In this document: positions 22,395-32,407 of the stretch, piece by piece | Layout of the letters: every line of letters starts with the position of its first letter | Numbering within the stretch: the stretch's first letter is position 1 | Assembly: GCA_947165085.1 (NCBI GenBank) | Contig: CAMUZA010000011.1 | Span: 1-38,190 of the forward strand | DNA: 38,190 nucleotides | DNA from: an uncultured Clostridia bacterium | Lineage (GTDB): Bacteria > Bacillota > Clostridia > Oscillospirales > Oscillospiraceae | Direction: 5' to 3' | The notes under the pieces: model-generated | The model's database searches: none | The model's input: the letters and a program-made list of their open reading frames with translations, nothing else | What the model was told of the DNA's origin: nothing | Translations under genes and position numbers: made by a program

Positions 22395-24565
22395 CAGTTC
22401 TGCCCTCTGCGGACGTCCAGAACGCCGTCGATCTGCCGCATTTTGTTGCGGATCGCCTCCAGCTCCTGCACGTTTTTGACCTCAAAGGTCACGATGGCGC
22501 GGCCGTGGTTGGCGGACAGCTCCCGCGCGGAGATCTCGGACACGCGCACCTTCGAGCTGTTGAGCACGGTGGCAATGTCGATCCAGATGCCGTCGCGGTC
22601 GATGGAGTCGATCTCAAAGGTCGTGGAGAAGGGTTTATCCTCCTCGTTGCTCCACGAAACGTGTACCCAGCGGCCTGCCATCTTCGGGTCGTTCACGTCC
22701 ACGTTTTTGCAGTCTCTGCGGTGGACGGAAACGCCGTAGCCTTTCGTAATAAAGCCGATGATCTCGTCGCCGGGAACGGGCGTGCAGCAGCGCGAGAACT
22801 TGATCATGCAGGATTCAATATCCTCGACGACCACACCGGAGTCCTTATGGCGGCTCGTTTTCACTGCAGCCGGCTCTGGCGTTTTCGGCGTATCCTTCTT
22901 GCGGCTCGCCTTCGTCAGCTCCTCGCGGACGCGGCCGAATGCCTTGATCGCCGTCAGGCCGCCGTAGCCGATGGCGGCGTACATGTCGTCCAGCGAATCG
23001 AAGGAGAGCTTCTTGAGCAGCGTCGGCAGCAGCTCCTGATCCTGCAGCACCGACGGACTGATGCCTGCGCGGCGAAGCTCGCCCTCGAAGCTGCTCTTGC
23101 CGTGGGCGACGTTTTCCTCGCGCTTTTCGTGCTTGAACCACTGCTTGATCTTCGTGCGCGCCTGGTTGCTGTTGCAGATCTTCAGCCAGTCGCGGCTCGG
23201 ACCCTTGGCGGTCTTGGAGGTCAGGATCTCGACGATATCGCCGTTGGCAAGGGGCTGATCGAAGCTCGCGATGCGGTTATTGACCTTCGCGCCGACCATC
23301 GCGTTGCCGACGCCGGAATGAATGGCGTAGGCGAAGTCGATCGGCGTGGAGCCGGCGGGCAGGGACATGACCTTTCCTCTGGGTGTGAAGACGAAGACCT
23401 CGTCGTCGAACATATCCACCTTCAGGGAGTTGATATAGTCCTCGGCGTCGTTTTCCTCCTGCTGGCTTTCCAGCAGTCTTCTGACCCACTCGAAGTCCTT
23501 CTCGTTGCCGACGCCCTTGATGCCTTCCTTGTACTTCCAGTGCGCAGCGATGCCGTACTCCGCCGTTTCGTGCATTTCCCAGGTGCGGATCTGCACCTCG
23601 AACGGAATGCCGTCCCGACCGATGACGGTCGTATGCAGGCTTTGATACATATTGGGCTTCGGGGTGGAAATATAATCCTTAAAGCGTCCGGGCACCAGAT
23701 TGAACAGGTCGTGGATGTGTCCGAGGACATTGTAGCAGTCGGGAATCGTATCGACGATGATACGGAAGGCATACAGGTCGTACAGCTCGTCGAGGGTCTT
23801 CTTCTGCTGCTGCATCTTGCGGTAGATCGAATAGACGTGCTTGATGCGCCCGTAGATCGAGCCATGGATGCCGACCGCGGAAAGGCGCGTCATGATCGTG
23901 CTCTGGATGGAATGCATGAATTTGTCGGCTTCTTCCTTATGCGCCTCCAGAAAGGACACGATGCGCTCGTAGCCGTCCGGATCGAGGTACTTGAGAGAAA
24001 TATCCTCCAGCTCCCATTTGATCTTCTGCATGCCGAGACGGTGCGCCAGCGGGGCGTAGATGTCCATCGTCTCGCGGGACTTCGATATTTGCTTTTCGCG
24101 CGTCTGGTACTCCATCGTGCGCGTGTTGTGCAGGCGGTCGCAGATCTTGATGAGCACGACGCGGATGTCCTTGCTCATTGCGAGGAACATCTTGCGCAGA
24201 TTCTCCATCTGCTGTTCTTCAAGCGTGGAATACTGCACGCGGGTCAGCTTGGTGACGCCTTCGACCAGCTCCGCGACTGTCGTGCCGAACTGCCGCTCGA
24301 TCTCGTCGTAGGTCGAATCCGTATCCTCAAGGCAGTCGTGCAGGATCGCGCCGAGGATGGAGTCGGTGTCCAGTCCGGTCTCGGCGACGATCTCCGCCAC
24401 GGCGAGCGGATGGATAATATAGGGAGAGCCGTCCTTGCGCTTCTGATCACGGTGCTTTTTGTCGGCAAAGGCAACAGCGCGGTCGATCAGCGCCATGTCC
24501 GCCTGCGGACAGTGCAGGAGGATCTGCTTGCGCATGCTCTCATAATGTTCGGCAAAGGTTTCCAT
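22394..24565 (-). CDS. rel: Bifunctional (p)ppGpp synthetase/hydrolase
   Basis: This 723-residue stringent-response enzyme has the complete Rel layout. The hydrolase HD domain has ILHDCLEDTD at about 74-83. The synthetase domain (about 230-350) has YDLYAFRIIVDT and KPNMYQSLHTTVIG, followed by FEVQIRTWEMHETAEYGIAA. The TGS domain (about 390-450) has FTPRGKVMSLPAGSTPIDFA. A helical/zinc-finger region carries CMIKFSRCCTPVPGD, and the ACT domain starts near 650. Both active sites look intact. It starts directly at the recJ stop. It makes and degrades the alarmone that adjusts growth to amino-acid supply. Confidence 0.97.
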   Translation of the reverse strand: METFAEHYESMRKQILLHCPQADMALIDRAVAFADKKHRDQKRKDGSPYIIHPLAVAEIVAETGLDTDSILGAILHDCLEDTDSTYDEIERQFGTTVAELVEGVTKLTRVQYSTLEEQQMENLRKMFLAMSKDIRVVLIKICDRLHNTRTMEYQTREKQISKSRETMDIYAPLAHRLGMQKIKWELEDISLKYLDPDGYERIVSFLEAHKEEADKFMHSIQSTIMTRLSAVGIHGSIYGRIKHVYSIYRKMQQQKKTLDELYDLYAFRIIVDTIPDCYNVLGHIHDLFNLVPGRFKDYISTPKPNMYQSLHTTVIGRDGIPFEVQIRTWEMHETAEYGIAAHWKYKEGIKGVGNEKDFEWVRRLLESQQEENDAEDYINSLKVDMFDDEVFVFTPRGKVMSLPAGSTPIDFAYAIHSGVGNAMVGAKVNNRIASFDQPLANGDIVEILTSKTAKGPSRDWLKICNSNQARTKIKQWFKHEKREENVAHGKSSFEGELRRAGISPSVLQDQELLPTLLKKLSFDSLDDMYAAIGYGGLTAIKAFGRVREELTKASRKKDTPKTPEPAAVKTSRHKDSGVVVEDIESCMIKFSRCCTPVPGDEIIGFITKGYGVSVHRRDCKNVDVNDPKMAGRWVHVSWSNEEDKPFSTTFEIDSIDRDGIWIDIATVLNSSKVRVSEISARELSANHGRAIVTFEVKNVQELEAIRNKMRQIDGVLDVRRGQN

Positions 24566-26617
24566 TCAATCACCTCGCAGGGAATGATACAGGGCGCTGT
24601 TTTCCAGCGGATTGGGGCCGTTTTCCGGCGTGAGGCAGATCTCGATCATCGTGCGCTCGCGCTCGAAGCGAAGCAGCCCGAGCTCCTGCAAAATCGCAAG
24701 GCAGCTCAGGGTGCGGCGCGGCGAGTGCCGGTTCTCCGTCCACTCCGCGATCGAGTCGGCGAGAACGGACAGCTCAGAGCGGACCGGCCAGCCGGACGGC
24801 GCGCGCGCCGTCAGATACTGCCAGACGTCGGCAACGTCCTTCCGTTCCGGCGCGATTGCCGCCAGCTCGATCCTGCTCAGCGGCTTGCCCGCGGAAAAGC
24901 GGTCAAACAATTCGTTCGGGGAGGTGCGGCGAATGTCGATCAGACTGAGCTGGATCGTCTTCGTTCCGCGGAATTCGTTGATCTGCAGGTGGAACGCCGC
25001 GTCGATGCGCTCGCCCACCTCCAGCTTTTTCGACAGACTGCCGGCGGAGAAATAGATCGCCTGCAGGACGCTGCCGTCCTGCGCCCGCAGCCGCAGCCGC
25101 AGATGCTTGCCGCCGCCGACCGTGCTGACACGTTCGATCGTCAGCTCGCTCATGCAGAAGACCGGCTTCGGACAGCCCGTGCCGCAGGGCTCCAATTGGG
25201 AAAGTCCCTCCGTGTTTTCTTCCGTCAGCAGGTCGGGCGTGACCTCGCAGTCGATCTCCAGGGCGGATTTCGCCTGCCCCGAGGCTTTGAATTCCTCCGT
25301 GCGCCGGCAGATCCGGCGGCGGAATTCGTCGATATTGCTTCGCAGGATCGTAAAGCCCGCCGCAAGCTCATGACCGCCGTACCCCTCCAGAAGATCGGAC
25401 ATCTCGGACAGTGAAGAGAAGAGATTAAAGCCGCCGTAGGAGCGGGAAGACGCCTTGCCGCGTTCTCCGTTCAGGCAGATCAGGAAGGTCGGGCGGCAGA
25501 ATTCCTCGCTCAGACGCGAGGCGACGATGCCGACCACGCCCTGGTGCCAGCTCTCGCCGGCGAGGACGATCGCGCTGTCCGAGCCTTTTCTTCCGCGCAG
25601 ACGGGAGACCGCCTCGCGGTAGATCTCCAGCTCGGTCGCCTGCCGCTCGCGGTTGAGACGGCAGAGCGTTTCGGCAAGCTCGTCGGCCTCCGCGGGGTCT
25701 TCCGTCAGGAACAGCTGCACCGCAAGCTCCGCGTGTTCCATGCGCCCGGCGGCGTTGATGCGCGGCGCGAGGATGTAGCCGATCGTCGACGCCGTGACCG
25801 GCTGCGTTTCGCAGCCGCAGGCTTTCATCAAGGCGCGGATGCCCAGCCGCGACGGCTGCTGCAGGGCGGAAAGACCCTGCACGACCAGACGGCGGTTTTC
25901 GCCGCTCAGCGGCATGACGTCCGCGATCGTGCCGAGGCAGAAAAGGTCCGCGTAGCGCGCGGCGATCTCGTCCTGATCGCCGTGCAGGGCGGCCGCCAGC
26001 TTAAACGCGATGCCGACGCCGCAGAGGTTGGTGTGCGGATACGTGCGGTCAGGGCGGTGCGGGTCGACGACTGCCGCCGCCTGCGGCAGCTCGTTCTTGC
26101 ACTCGTGGTGATCGGTGACGACCAGCGTAATGCCCATTTGGGCGCACTTCTCCGCCTCTTCCAGCGCGGTGATGCCGCAGTCCACGGTGATGATCATGCG
26201 CACGCCGTCTTCATAGAGCTGGTCGATCGCGCCGTTATTCAGTCCGTAGCCCTCTTCCAGTCTGCCCGGAATATGGGCGACGCAATCCGCGCCGACGGTG
26301 CGCAGATAGTCCGTCAGCAGGCAGGTGGCGGTAATGCCGTCCACATCGTAGTCGCCGAATACCGCAATTTTTGTCTTTTCTTCGATCGCACGGCGGATCG
26401 TTTTTACCGCAGAATCCATTTCCTTCATCTTGAAGGGGTCTATGAGCGGCGCGTCGCTGCATAGCAGCCGCGCGGCCTTCTCCGGCGTATCAAAGCCTCT
26501 GCCGCAGAGAACGTACGCAGTCAGCGCGCTATAGCCCGCTTCCTGCAGAAGATGCACTTTTTCTTCCTCCGACGCCGCAATTTTCCAAATTCCGTACTTC
26601 ACCGAATACCATCCCAT
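24566..26617 (-). CDS. recJ: Single-stranded-DNA exonuclease RecJ
   Basis: This 683-residue DHH-family 5'-3' nuclease acts in recombination and repair. Motifs are FGDYDVDGITAT (87-98), VDCGIT and the DHH triad at 169-171, a DHHA1 domain with GESWHQGVVGIVASRL and GGHELAAGFT, and a C-terminal OB-type region. ATG 26617 is chosen because the promoter -10 lies at 26634-26639; the longer open frame begins upstream of transcription. That leaves a leader of only about 10 bases and no clear Shine-Dalgarno. First gene of the five-gene operon. Confidence 0.95.
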   Translation of the reverse strand: MGWYSVKYGIWKIAASEEEKVHLLQEAGYSALTAYVLCGRGFDTPEKAARLLCSDAPLIDPFKMKEMDSAVKTIRRAIEEKTKIAVFGDYDVDGITATCLLTDYLRTVGADCVAHIPGRLEEGYGLNNGAIDQLYEDGVRMIITVDCGITALEEAEKCAQMGITLVVTDHHECKNELPQAAAVVDPHRPDRTYPHTNLCGVGIAFKLAAALHGDQDEIAARYADLFCLGTIADVMPLSGENRRLVVQGLSALQQPSRLGIRALMKACGCETQPVTASTIGYILAPRINAAGRMEHAELAVQLFLTEDPAEADELAETLCRLNRERQATELEIYREAVSRLRGRKGSDSAIVLAGESWHQGVVGIVASRLSEEFCRPTFLICLNGERGKASSRSYGGFNLFSSLSEMSDLLEGYGGHELAAGFTILRSNIDEFRRRICRRTEEFKASGQAKSALEIDCEVTPDLLTEENTEGLSQLEPCGTGCPKPVFCMSELTIERVSTVGGGKHLRLRLRAQDGSVLQAIYFSAGSLSKKLEVGERIDAAFHLQINEFRGTKTIQLSLIDIRRTSPNELFDRFSAGKPLSRIELAAIAPERKDVADVWQYLTARAPSGWPVRSELSVLADSIAEWTENRHSPRRTLSCLAILQELGLLRFERERTMIEICLTPENGPNPLENSALYHSLRGD

Positions 26618-26633
26618 TATCTTTTTTCTTTCT

Positions 26634-26662
26634 ATTATAACAAACATTTGCCCTACACACAA
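26634..26662 (-). promoter_or_regulatory. Promoter of the recJ-rel operon
   Basis: Minus strand TTGTGT (26657-26662), 17 bases and TATAAT (26634-26639). Transcription would start near 26627, about 10 bases before the recJ ATG. Confidence 0.75.
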
Positions 26663-26745
26663 TAGAAAATCGAACGCGCGGCGCGAGAAATTCGCCCGAC
26701 CCGTCCGAAAATCGTGAACAAACCGTGAATTCTGCGCGGAAAAAC

Positions 26746-26773
26746 TTGTAAATTCCGCGTTCCGTATTATAAT
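26746..26773 (+). promoter_or_regulatory. Promoter of the zinc-ribbon membrane protein gene
   Basis: TTGTAA (26746-26751), 16 bases and TATAAT (26768-26773), divergent from the recJ promoter. The ATG at 26791 is 18 bases past the -10. Confidence 0.75.
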
Positions 26774-26790
26774 ACTGTTTGGTGATACTT

Positions 26791-27201
26791 ATGTTCAGAC
26801 GTTTCGGCGAATCCTTCCGCCGCTTCATGGTCGGACGCTACGGCTCCGATGAACTGAATATCGCGCTGCTGATCGCCGCAGTCGCGGTCAGTCTGACCAA
26901 CTCGGTCCTGACGCTGCTCCTGCCGTTCAGCTTCGTGCGTGAACGGTTCGTTTCTCCGCCCCTCTATCTGCTGATGGCGGGGCTGCTCGGCTTCAGTCTG
27001 TTCCGCACCTTCTCGCGAAACATCTACGCGCGGCAGAAGGAGAACCGCTGGTTCCGCCGCCAGTGGCAGCGCATCCGCGACCGGAAAAACCGCTATTACA
27101 GCTGCCCGAAGTGCCGCCAGACCGTCCGCGTGCCGAGAGGCAAGGGGAAAATCAGTATCCACTGTCCGAAATGCGGCGAGAAATTTATCAGAAAAACGTA
27201 A
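26791..27201 (+). CDS. Membrane protein with C-terminal zinc ribbon, unknown function
   Basis: This 136-residue protein has a basic N-terminus (MFRRFGESFRRFMVGRYGSD), two membrane helices (about 24-45 and 58-75), a strongly basic linker and a zinc ribbon CPKC...HCPKC at about 104-131. The ribbon core (CPKCRQTVRVPRGKGKI, then HCPKCGEKF) recurs in many uncharacterised Clostridia membrane proteins. It may bind nucleic acid or protein near the membrane, but nothing shows which. GGTGA lies 6 bases before the ATG; the in-frame TTG and GTG upstream fall on the ribosome site. Single gene with own promoter and terminator. Confidence 0.75.
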   Translation: MFRRFGESFRRFMVGRYGSDELNIALLIAAVAVSLTNSVLTLLLPFSFVRERFVSPPLYLLMAGLLGFSLFRTFSRNIYARQKENRWFRRQWQRIRDRKNRYYSCPKCRQTVRVPRGKGKISIHCPKCGEKFIRKT

Positions 27202-27239
27202 AAAACGGAGCGCAGAAGCGCTCCGTTTTTTTTACGTTG
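27195..27239. terminator. Bidirectional terminator
   Basis: AAAAACGGAGCG (27201-27212) pairs with CGCTCCGTTTTT (27219-27230), and the palindrome extends outward through ACGTAAA/TTTACGT. T-runs exist on both strands, serving the convergent genes that end at 27201 and 27241. Confidence 0.9.
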
Positions 27240-27240
27240 A

Positions 27241-27414
27241 TTATTCTTCGATGTCGTCGAACTCAAGCAGCTCGTCGTCGTCTTCCTTGCAGCAGCCGGG
27301 CAGGTACTTCTTGATGTCATCCCAGAAATGGATAAGACCGACAATGATCGCGCCAAGCACTACGACGCCGCCGATGATCGCCAGGACGGCTTTCAGCGTT
27401 TTGTTTTCCTGCAT
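27241..27414 (-). CDS. Small single-pass membrane protein with acidic tail
   Basis: This 57-residue protein (MQENKTLKAVLAIIGGVVVL...) has one membrane helix at about 8-30, then a short linker, a CysCys pair in PGCCKEDDDE and a very acidic C-terminus. GGAGGG precedes the ATG by 6 bases and a good promoter lies upstream, so it is very likely real despite its size. No family is recognised; function unknown. Similar tiny proteins are often unannotated. Confidence 0.75.
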   Translation of the reverse strand: MQENKTLKAVLAIIGGVVVLGAIIVGLIHFWDDIKKYLPGCCKEDDDELLEFDDIEE

Positions 27415-27455
27415 GGGGAACCCTCCGTTCTGTATTTGGATTTTCTTACACCTAT

Positions 27456-27483
27456 AGTATACCGCAATTTTGAAAAATCGCAA
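27456..27483 (-). promoter_or_regulatory. Promoter of the small acidic-tail protein
   Basis: Minus strand TTGCGA (27478-27483), 16 bases and TATACT (27456-27461). It starts just past the nitroreductase stop at 27499. Confidence 0.7.
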
Positions 27484-27498
27484 GTATTTTTTGAAGTT

Positions 27499-28020
27499 TT
27501 ATACCCTGACCACGTAATCGCTCTTGCGCTCCGCCTTCGGGCGGTATTCGCCGGTCGGATAGCCGAGGATGCAGTGACCGACGCCGATCCAGTCGCCCTC
27601 AACGCCCCACTGTTTCAGCAGCGCCTTGCCCTCTTCGGAGTCGAACTCCTCACGGGCGCGGTGGATCCAGCACGAGCCGACGCCGATCGACCATGCGGCG
27701 TTCAACATGTTCTCGATCACGCACGATCCGTCCTCGACCGCCGTGAACCAGCCTGCCTCCGCCAGCACGATACAGACCGTCGGCGCGCCGTAAAAAGGCT
27801 TTGCCTCAGGATTGCCGAGGATGGCGGCGTTCATGCGCTCCAGCCGCGCGACATCCTCCGGTTTTTGCAGGACAATGATCTTCGGTGACTGCTTCCCCTT
27901 GCCGGTCGCGGCGTAGGTTCCCGCCCGCAGGATCGCCTGCAGATCCTCCTCCTTGAGCTGCTCCGGCTTGTAGCTGCGGCAGCTTTTGCGTTCTTCCAAG
28001 CATTTGAGTACTTCGTTCAT
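27499..28020 (-). CDS. Nitroreductase family protein
   Basis: This 173-residue FMN-binding oxidoreductase has the phosphate-binding start ERKSCRSYKPEQL (Arg11, Ser13, Arg15). It has the dimer-interface helix VEDGSCVIENMLNAAWSIGVGSCW and the C-terminal GYPTGEYRPKAERK with the basic residues that contact FMN. The physiological substrate is not evident. It starts 14 bases after the birA stop and is probably co-transcribed with it. Confidence 0.92.
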   Translation of the reverse strand: MNEVLKCLEERKSCRSYKPEQLKEEDLQAILRAGTYAATGKGKQSPKIIVLQKPEDVARLERMNAAILGNPEAKPFYGAPTVCIVLAEAGWFTAVEDGSCVIENMLNAAWSIGVGSCWIHRAREEFDSEEGKALLKQWGVEGDWIGVGHCILGYPTGEYRPKAERKSDYVVRV

Positions 28021-28034
28021 CGTAATTCCTCCTG

Positions 28035-28805
28035 TCAGATATAACCGTACATGCCGCGGACAGACACCTCGCCGGTGCTGACTGCGGCGGTTTCCCCGTT
28101 ATCCCAGCGCACGAGCAGCGCGCCGTTTTCGTCGATCCCCTCAGCGAAGGCGGATCTGCGCTCCGCGCCGGAGACGACCTGCACGGGCTTCCCGACGGTC
28201 ACGCAGGCGGCGGCGTATTCCGCCATCCACGCTTTCTTCTCCGTCAGGAGCGCGGCATCCATTTCAAAGAGCCGCCGCACCATACAGCGCGCAAGGTCGT
28301 TCGGGTCGATCTGCCTCCCCGTGATCTTTCGCAGGGAGGTCGCGACATCCCGCACCTCCGGCGGCAATTGCGCCAGATCCGTGCTGCAGTTGACCCCGAT
28401 GCCGATGATCGCGCACAGCGCGCCTTCCTGCCGCACAAGCTCCGTCAGGATCCCGCAGAGCTTCCTGCCGCCATAGACCAGATCGTTCGTCCATTTGATG
28501 TCCGGCGCGACGCCGCAGCAGTCGTTGATCGCCCTGCGCACCGCGACAGCCGCCATCGCCGTCAAATGCAAAAGCTCGGACGCGGGCGCGTTCGGCTTGA
28601 GCAGAACGGAGAGGTAGACCCCGCCCTCCGGTGAGAAGAAGCTCCTTCCCAGCCTGCCGCGGCCCTTCGTCTGCCTGCCGGTCACGAGCACCGTCCCGTG
28701 CGGCGCGCTGCGCATCCGTTTGAGCGCGTCGTTGGTGGAGTCCGTCTCGCGCAGCACCTGTACCGGAAACGGGCTGTCAGAAAATGCGTCCTGCCTGAGC
28801 TGCAC
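28035..28805 (-). CDS. birA: Biotin-[acetyl-CoA-carboxylase] ligase, catalytic-only BirA
   Basis: This 256-residue enzyme attaches biotin to carboxylase carrier domains. It has the ligase motifs ETDSTNDALKRM, TGRQTKGRGRLGRSFFSPEGG (the biotinyl-AMP loop), IKWTNDLVYGGRKLCGILTE and IGIGVNC, plus the small C-terminal SH3-like domain. The N-terminal winged helix of repressor-type BirA is absent, so it cannot regulate biotin genes directly. The start is GTG 28805, 6 bases after GGAGGG. The upstream ATG 28829 falls inside the promoter -10 and is excluded. Divergent from bioY. Confidence 0.93.
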   Translation of the reverse strand: MQLRQDAFSDSPFPVQVLRETDSTNDALKRMRSAPHGTVLVTGRQTKGRGRLGRSFFSPEGGVYLSVLLKPNAPASELLHLTAMAAVAVRRAINDCCGVAPDIKWTNDLVYGGRKLCGILTELVRQEGALCAIIGIGVNCSTDLAQLPPEVRDVATSLRKITGRQIDPNDLARCMVRRLFEMDAALLTEKKAWMAEYAAACVTVGKPVQVVSGAERRSAFAEGIDENGALLVRWDNGETAAVSTGEVSVRGMYGYI

Positions 28806-28827
28806 GGTCGTCCCTCCTTTTTTCTTC

Positions 28828-28856
28828 ATTGTAAAGCAGTTTTTTCCATTTGTAAA
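28828..28856 (-). promoter_or_regulatory. Promoter of birA
   Basis: Minus strand TTTACA (28851-28856), 17 bases and TACAAT (28828-28833), leaving a leader of about 15 bases before GTG 28805. Confidence 0.75.
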
Positions 28857-28866
28857 CACCTGACCC

Positions 28867-28895
28867 TTGCGATTTTCACAAGTTTTCGATATAAT
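28867..28895 (+). promoter_or_regulatory. Promoter of bioY
   Basis: TTGCGA (28867-28872), 17 bases and TATAAT (28890-28895). It lies back-to-back with the birA promoter, 10 bases apart. No BirA-type operator (paired GTTAAC half-sites) was found between them. Confidence 0.75.
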
Positions 28896-28924
28896 GACGT
28901 TACCATGTAATTTGAGAGGTCATT

Positions 28925-29479
28925 ATGAAACACACGCTGCAGATCATGCTGCTCATCGCTCTTTTTGCCGCGCTGACCGCCGTTGGCGCGTTTCTGCGCG
29001 TACCGCTCGGCGCAATCTCTTTTACAGTGCAGATCTTTTTTACCTGCATGGCGGGCATTCTGCTCGGGCCGTATGCCGGCGCCGCCTCGCAGGCGGTCTA
29101 CGTCCTGCTCGGACTGATCGGCGTGCCGATCTTTACGGAGGGCGGCGGTCTGATGTACCTTGCAAAGCCGACGTTCGGCTTCCTGCTCGGAATGATCCCG
29201 ATGGCGTTCGCGGCCGGTCTGCTGGCGGACAAGCTGCCCGTTAAAAATCTTCCGCTGCGGCTGGGGCTTGCCTGCGCGATCGGTCTGGCGGCGCTCTATG
29301 CCGTCGGACTTCCCTATCTGTATGTGACGCTCGGCGGGGCGTGGTCGGTCGGCAAAACGCTGGTCCGCGGCTGCCTGATCTTCCTGCCGTTCGACGCGCT
29401 GAAGATCGTCTGCGCGTCCATTCTCGGCGCAAAACTCCTAAGAATTCCTTCTATCCTTGCATTTCGGAACAAGCAGTGA
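28925..29479 (+). CDS. bioY: Biotin transporter BioY (ECF S-component)
   Basis: This 184-residue membrane protein has about six helices and BioY signatures: the start with LRVPLGAISFTVQIFFTCMA (around residue 26-45), GPYAGAASQAVYVLLGLIGV and the F-T-E-GGG loop, then KPTFGFLLG. It captures biotin and works with the shared ECF energising module, which is not in this window. GAGAGGT precedes the ATG. With the catalytic-only BirA next door this is a small biotin uptake/use locus, suggesting biotin is taken up. Confidence 0.95.
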   Translation: MKHTLQIMLLIALFAALTAVGAFLRVPLGAISFTVQIFFTCMAGILLGPYAGAASQAVYVLLGLIGVPIFTEGGGLMYLAKPTFGFLLGMIPMAFAAGLLADKLPVKNLPLRLGLACAIGLAALYAVGLPYLYVTLGGAWSVGKTLVRGCLIFLPFDALKIVCASILGAKLLRIPSILAFRNKQ

Positions 29480-29485
29480 TATAAT
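29457..29485 (+). promoter_or_regulatory. Promoter of trkA-trkH
   Basis: TTGCAT (29457-29462), 17 bases and TATAAT (29480-29485). The -35 lies inside the last codons of bioY and the -10 begins right after its stop. Confidence 0.7.
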
Positions 29486-29521
29486 AGTTTGAAATTCGCA
29501 TTGAAACGGGTGACAACCTGA

Positions 29522-30888
29522 ATGAAAATCGTAATTATCGGAGCCGGCAAGATCGGCTCTACGCTTGCAGATCAGCTTCTGCGCGAGGGGCATGAGATCA
29601 CGGTCGTGGACGAAGACCAGAGCGCATTGGACGCTATCGGCACGATGGATCTGCTGACCATCTCCGGCAACGGCATCGCAAAGGAAACGCAGCTTGAGGC
29701 GGGCGTACCAGACGCGGATCTCGCGATTGCGGTCATGTCCACGGACGAAGAGAACCTGCTCGCCTGTCTGATCGCAAAAAAGCTCGGCGTCAGCAGCACC
29801 ATCGCCCGCGTCCGCAACCCGGAGTATTCCTCCGGCATGCGTCTGATCAAGGACGATCTGGGTCTGAGCATGGCGCTCAATCCGGAGCTTGCCAGCGCGG
29901 CGGAGATCGCGCGGATCCTGCGCGCACCGTCGGCCATCAAGATCGACACCTTCTCCCGCGGCCGCGTGGAGCTGCACAAGGTCAATCTCCCGGCGGATTC
30001 CCCGCTGAACGGGATGAAACTCATGGAGCTCGGCAAAGTGCAGTCGGGCGTGCTGATCTGCGCGGTGGAGCGCGGCGAGCATGACGTGTTCATCCCCTCC
30101 GGCAACTTTGAGCTGAAAGCGGGCGACCGGATCAGCTTCGTCGCAAAGCCGCGGATCGCCGCAAAATTCTTCCCAAAGCTCGGCATCAAAACGAACCCCG
30201 TCAAGCGTATCATGCTGCTCGGCGGCGGACGCATTTCCTACTATCTTGCCAAGCAGATGCTGGAATTCGGCGCAAGCGTCAAGATCATTGAGTCCAATGC
30301 GGATACCTGCGACTTCCTCGCCGAGCAGCTTCCCGACGCCAGCATCGTCCACGGCGACGCGACGAACGAACATCTGCTCGCAGAGGAGGGCATCGCCAAG
30401 ATGGACGCCGTCGCCTCGCTGACCGGCATTGACGAGGAAAACGTCCTGATGAGCCTGTACGCAAGAAGCGTGACGGACGCAAAGATCGTCACCAAGATCA
30501 ACCGCACCACCTTCTCGCACATCATCAAGTCGATGGACTTGGGCAGCGTCTTCCACCCGCGCTATATCGCCGCCGACCACATCGTCCGCTTTGTCCGCGC
30601 TTTGCAGAACTCCCTCGGCTCCAACGTCGAGACGCTCTATAAGATCGTCGGCAACAAGGCAGAGGCGCTGGAATTCCGCGCTACGGCGAAGTCCGCCGTC
30701 TGCGGCGTACCGCTGATGGAGCTGCAGCTCCTGCCGAATCTGCTGATCGGCGCGATCAACCGCGGCGGCAAAATCCTCACGCCCGGCGGCCGCGACACCA
30801 TTGAACCCGGCGATACCGTGATCGTTGTCACCACCGTCACGGGTCTGAATGACCTCGACGACATTCTGGACAAGCGGAGAGCAAAAGC

Positions 30889-30892
<4 letters not shown>
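29522..30892 (+). CDS. trkA: Trk potassium uptake regulatory subunit TrkA
   Basis: This 456-residue cytoplasmic protein has two tandem RCK units. The first Rossmann motif is GAGKIGSTLADQLL (7-20) with the acidic ribose-binding Asp in VVDEDQ. The second is LLGGGRISYYLAKQML (about 232-247). Each is followed by an RCK_C domain. TrkA binds NAD(H)/ATP and gates the TrkH channel. Length is normal. The trkA stop overlaps the trkH start by 4 bases (ATGA). Confidence 0.96.
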
Positions 30893-32359
<1,467 letters not shown>

Positions 32360-32361
<2 letters not shown>

Positions 32362-32406
32362 AAAAGAACTGCTGCGTCCCACGTTCGGTCGCAGCAGTTC
32401 TTTTTT
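32360..32406. terminator. Bidirectional terminator between trkH and typA
   Basis: AAAAAAGAACTGCTGCG (32360-32376) pairs perfectly with its complement at 32390-32406, 17 bp with a 13-base loop, with T-runs for both convergent genes. Confidence 0.92.
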
Positions 32407-32407
32407 G

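Noticed and set aside
22505-25414. 969-codon open frame on the plus strand
   Set aside because: It is antisense to rel and recJ, both complete with clear motifs. The translation is low-complexity, rich in Arg, Asp and Val, as expected of a high-GC shadow frame.
28806-28859. Longer BirA N-terminus starting at ATG 28829 or further upstream
   Set aside because: The ATG lies inside the -10 box of the birA promoter and the extension would be translated through the GGAGGG site.
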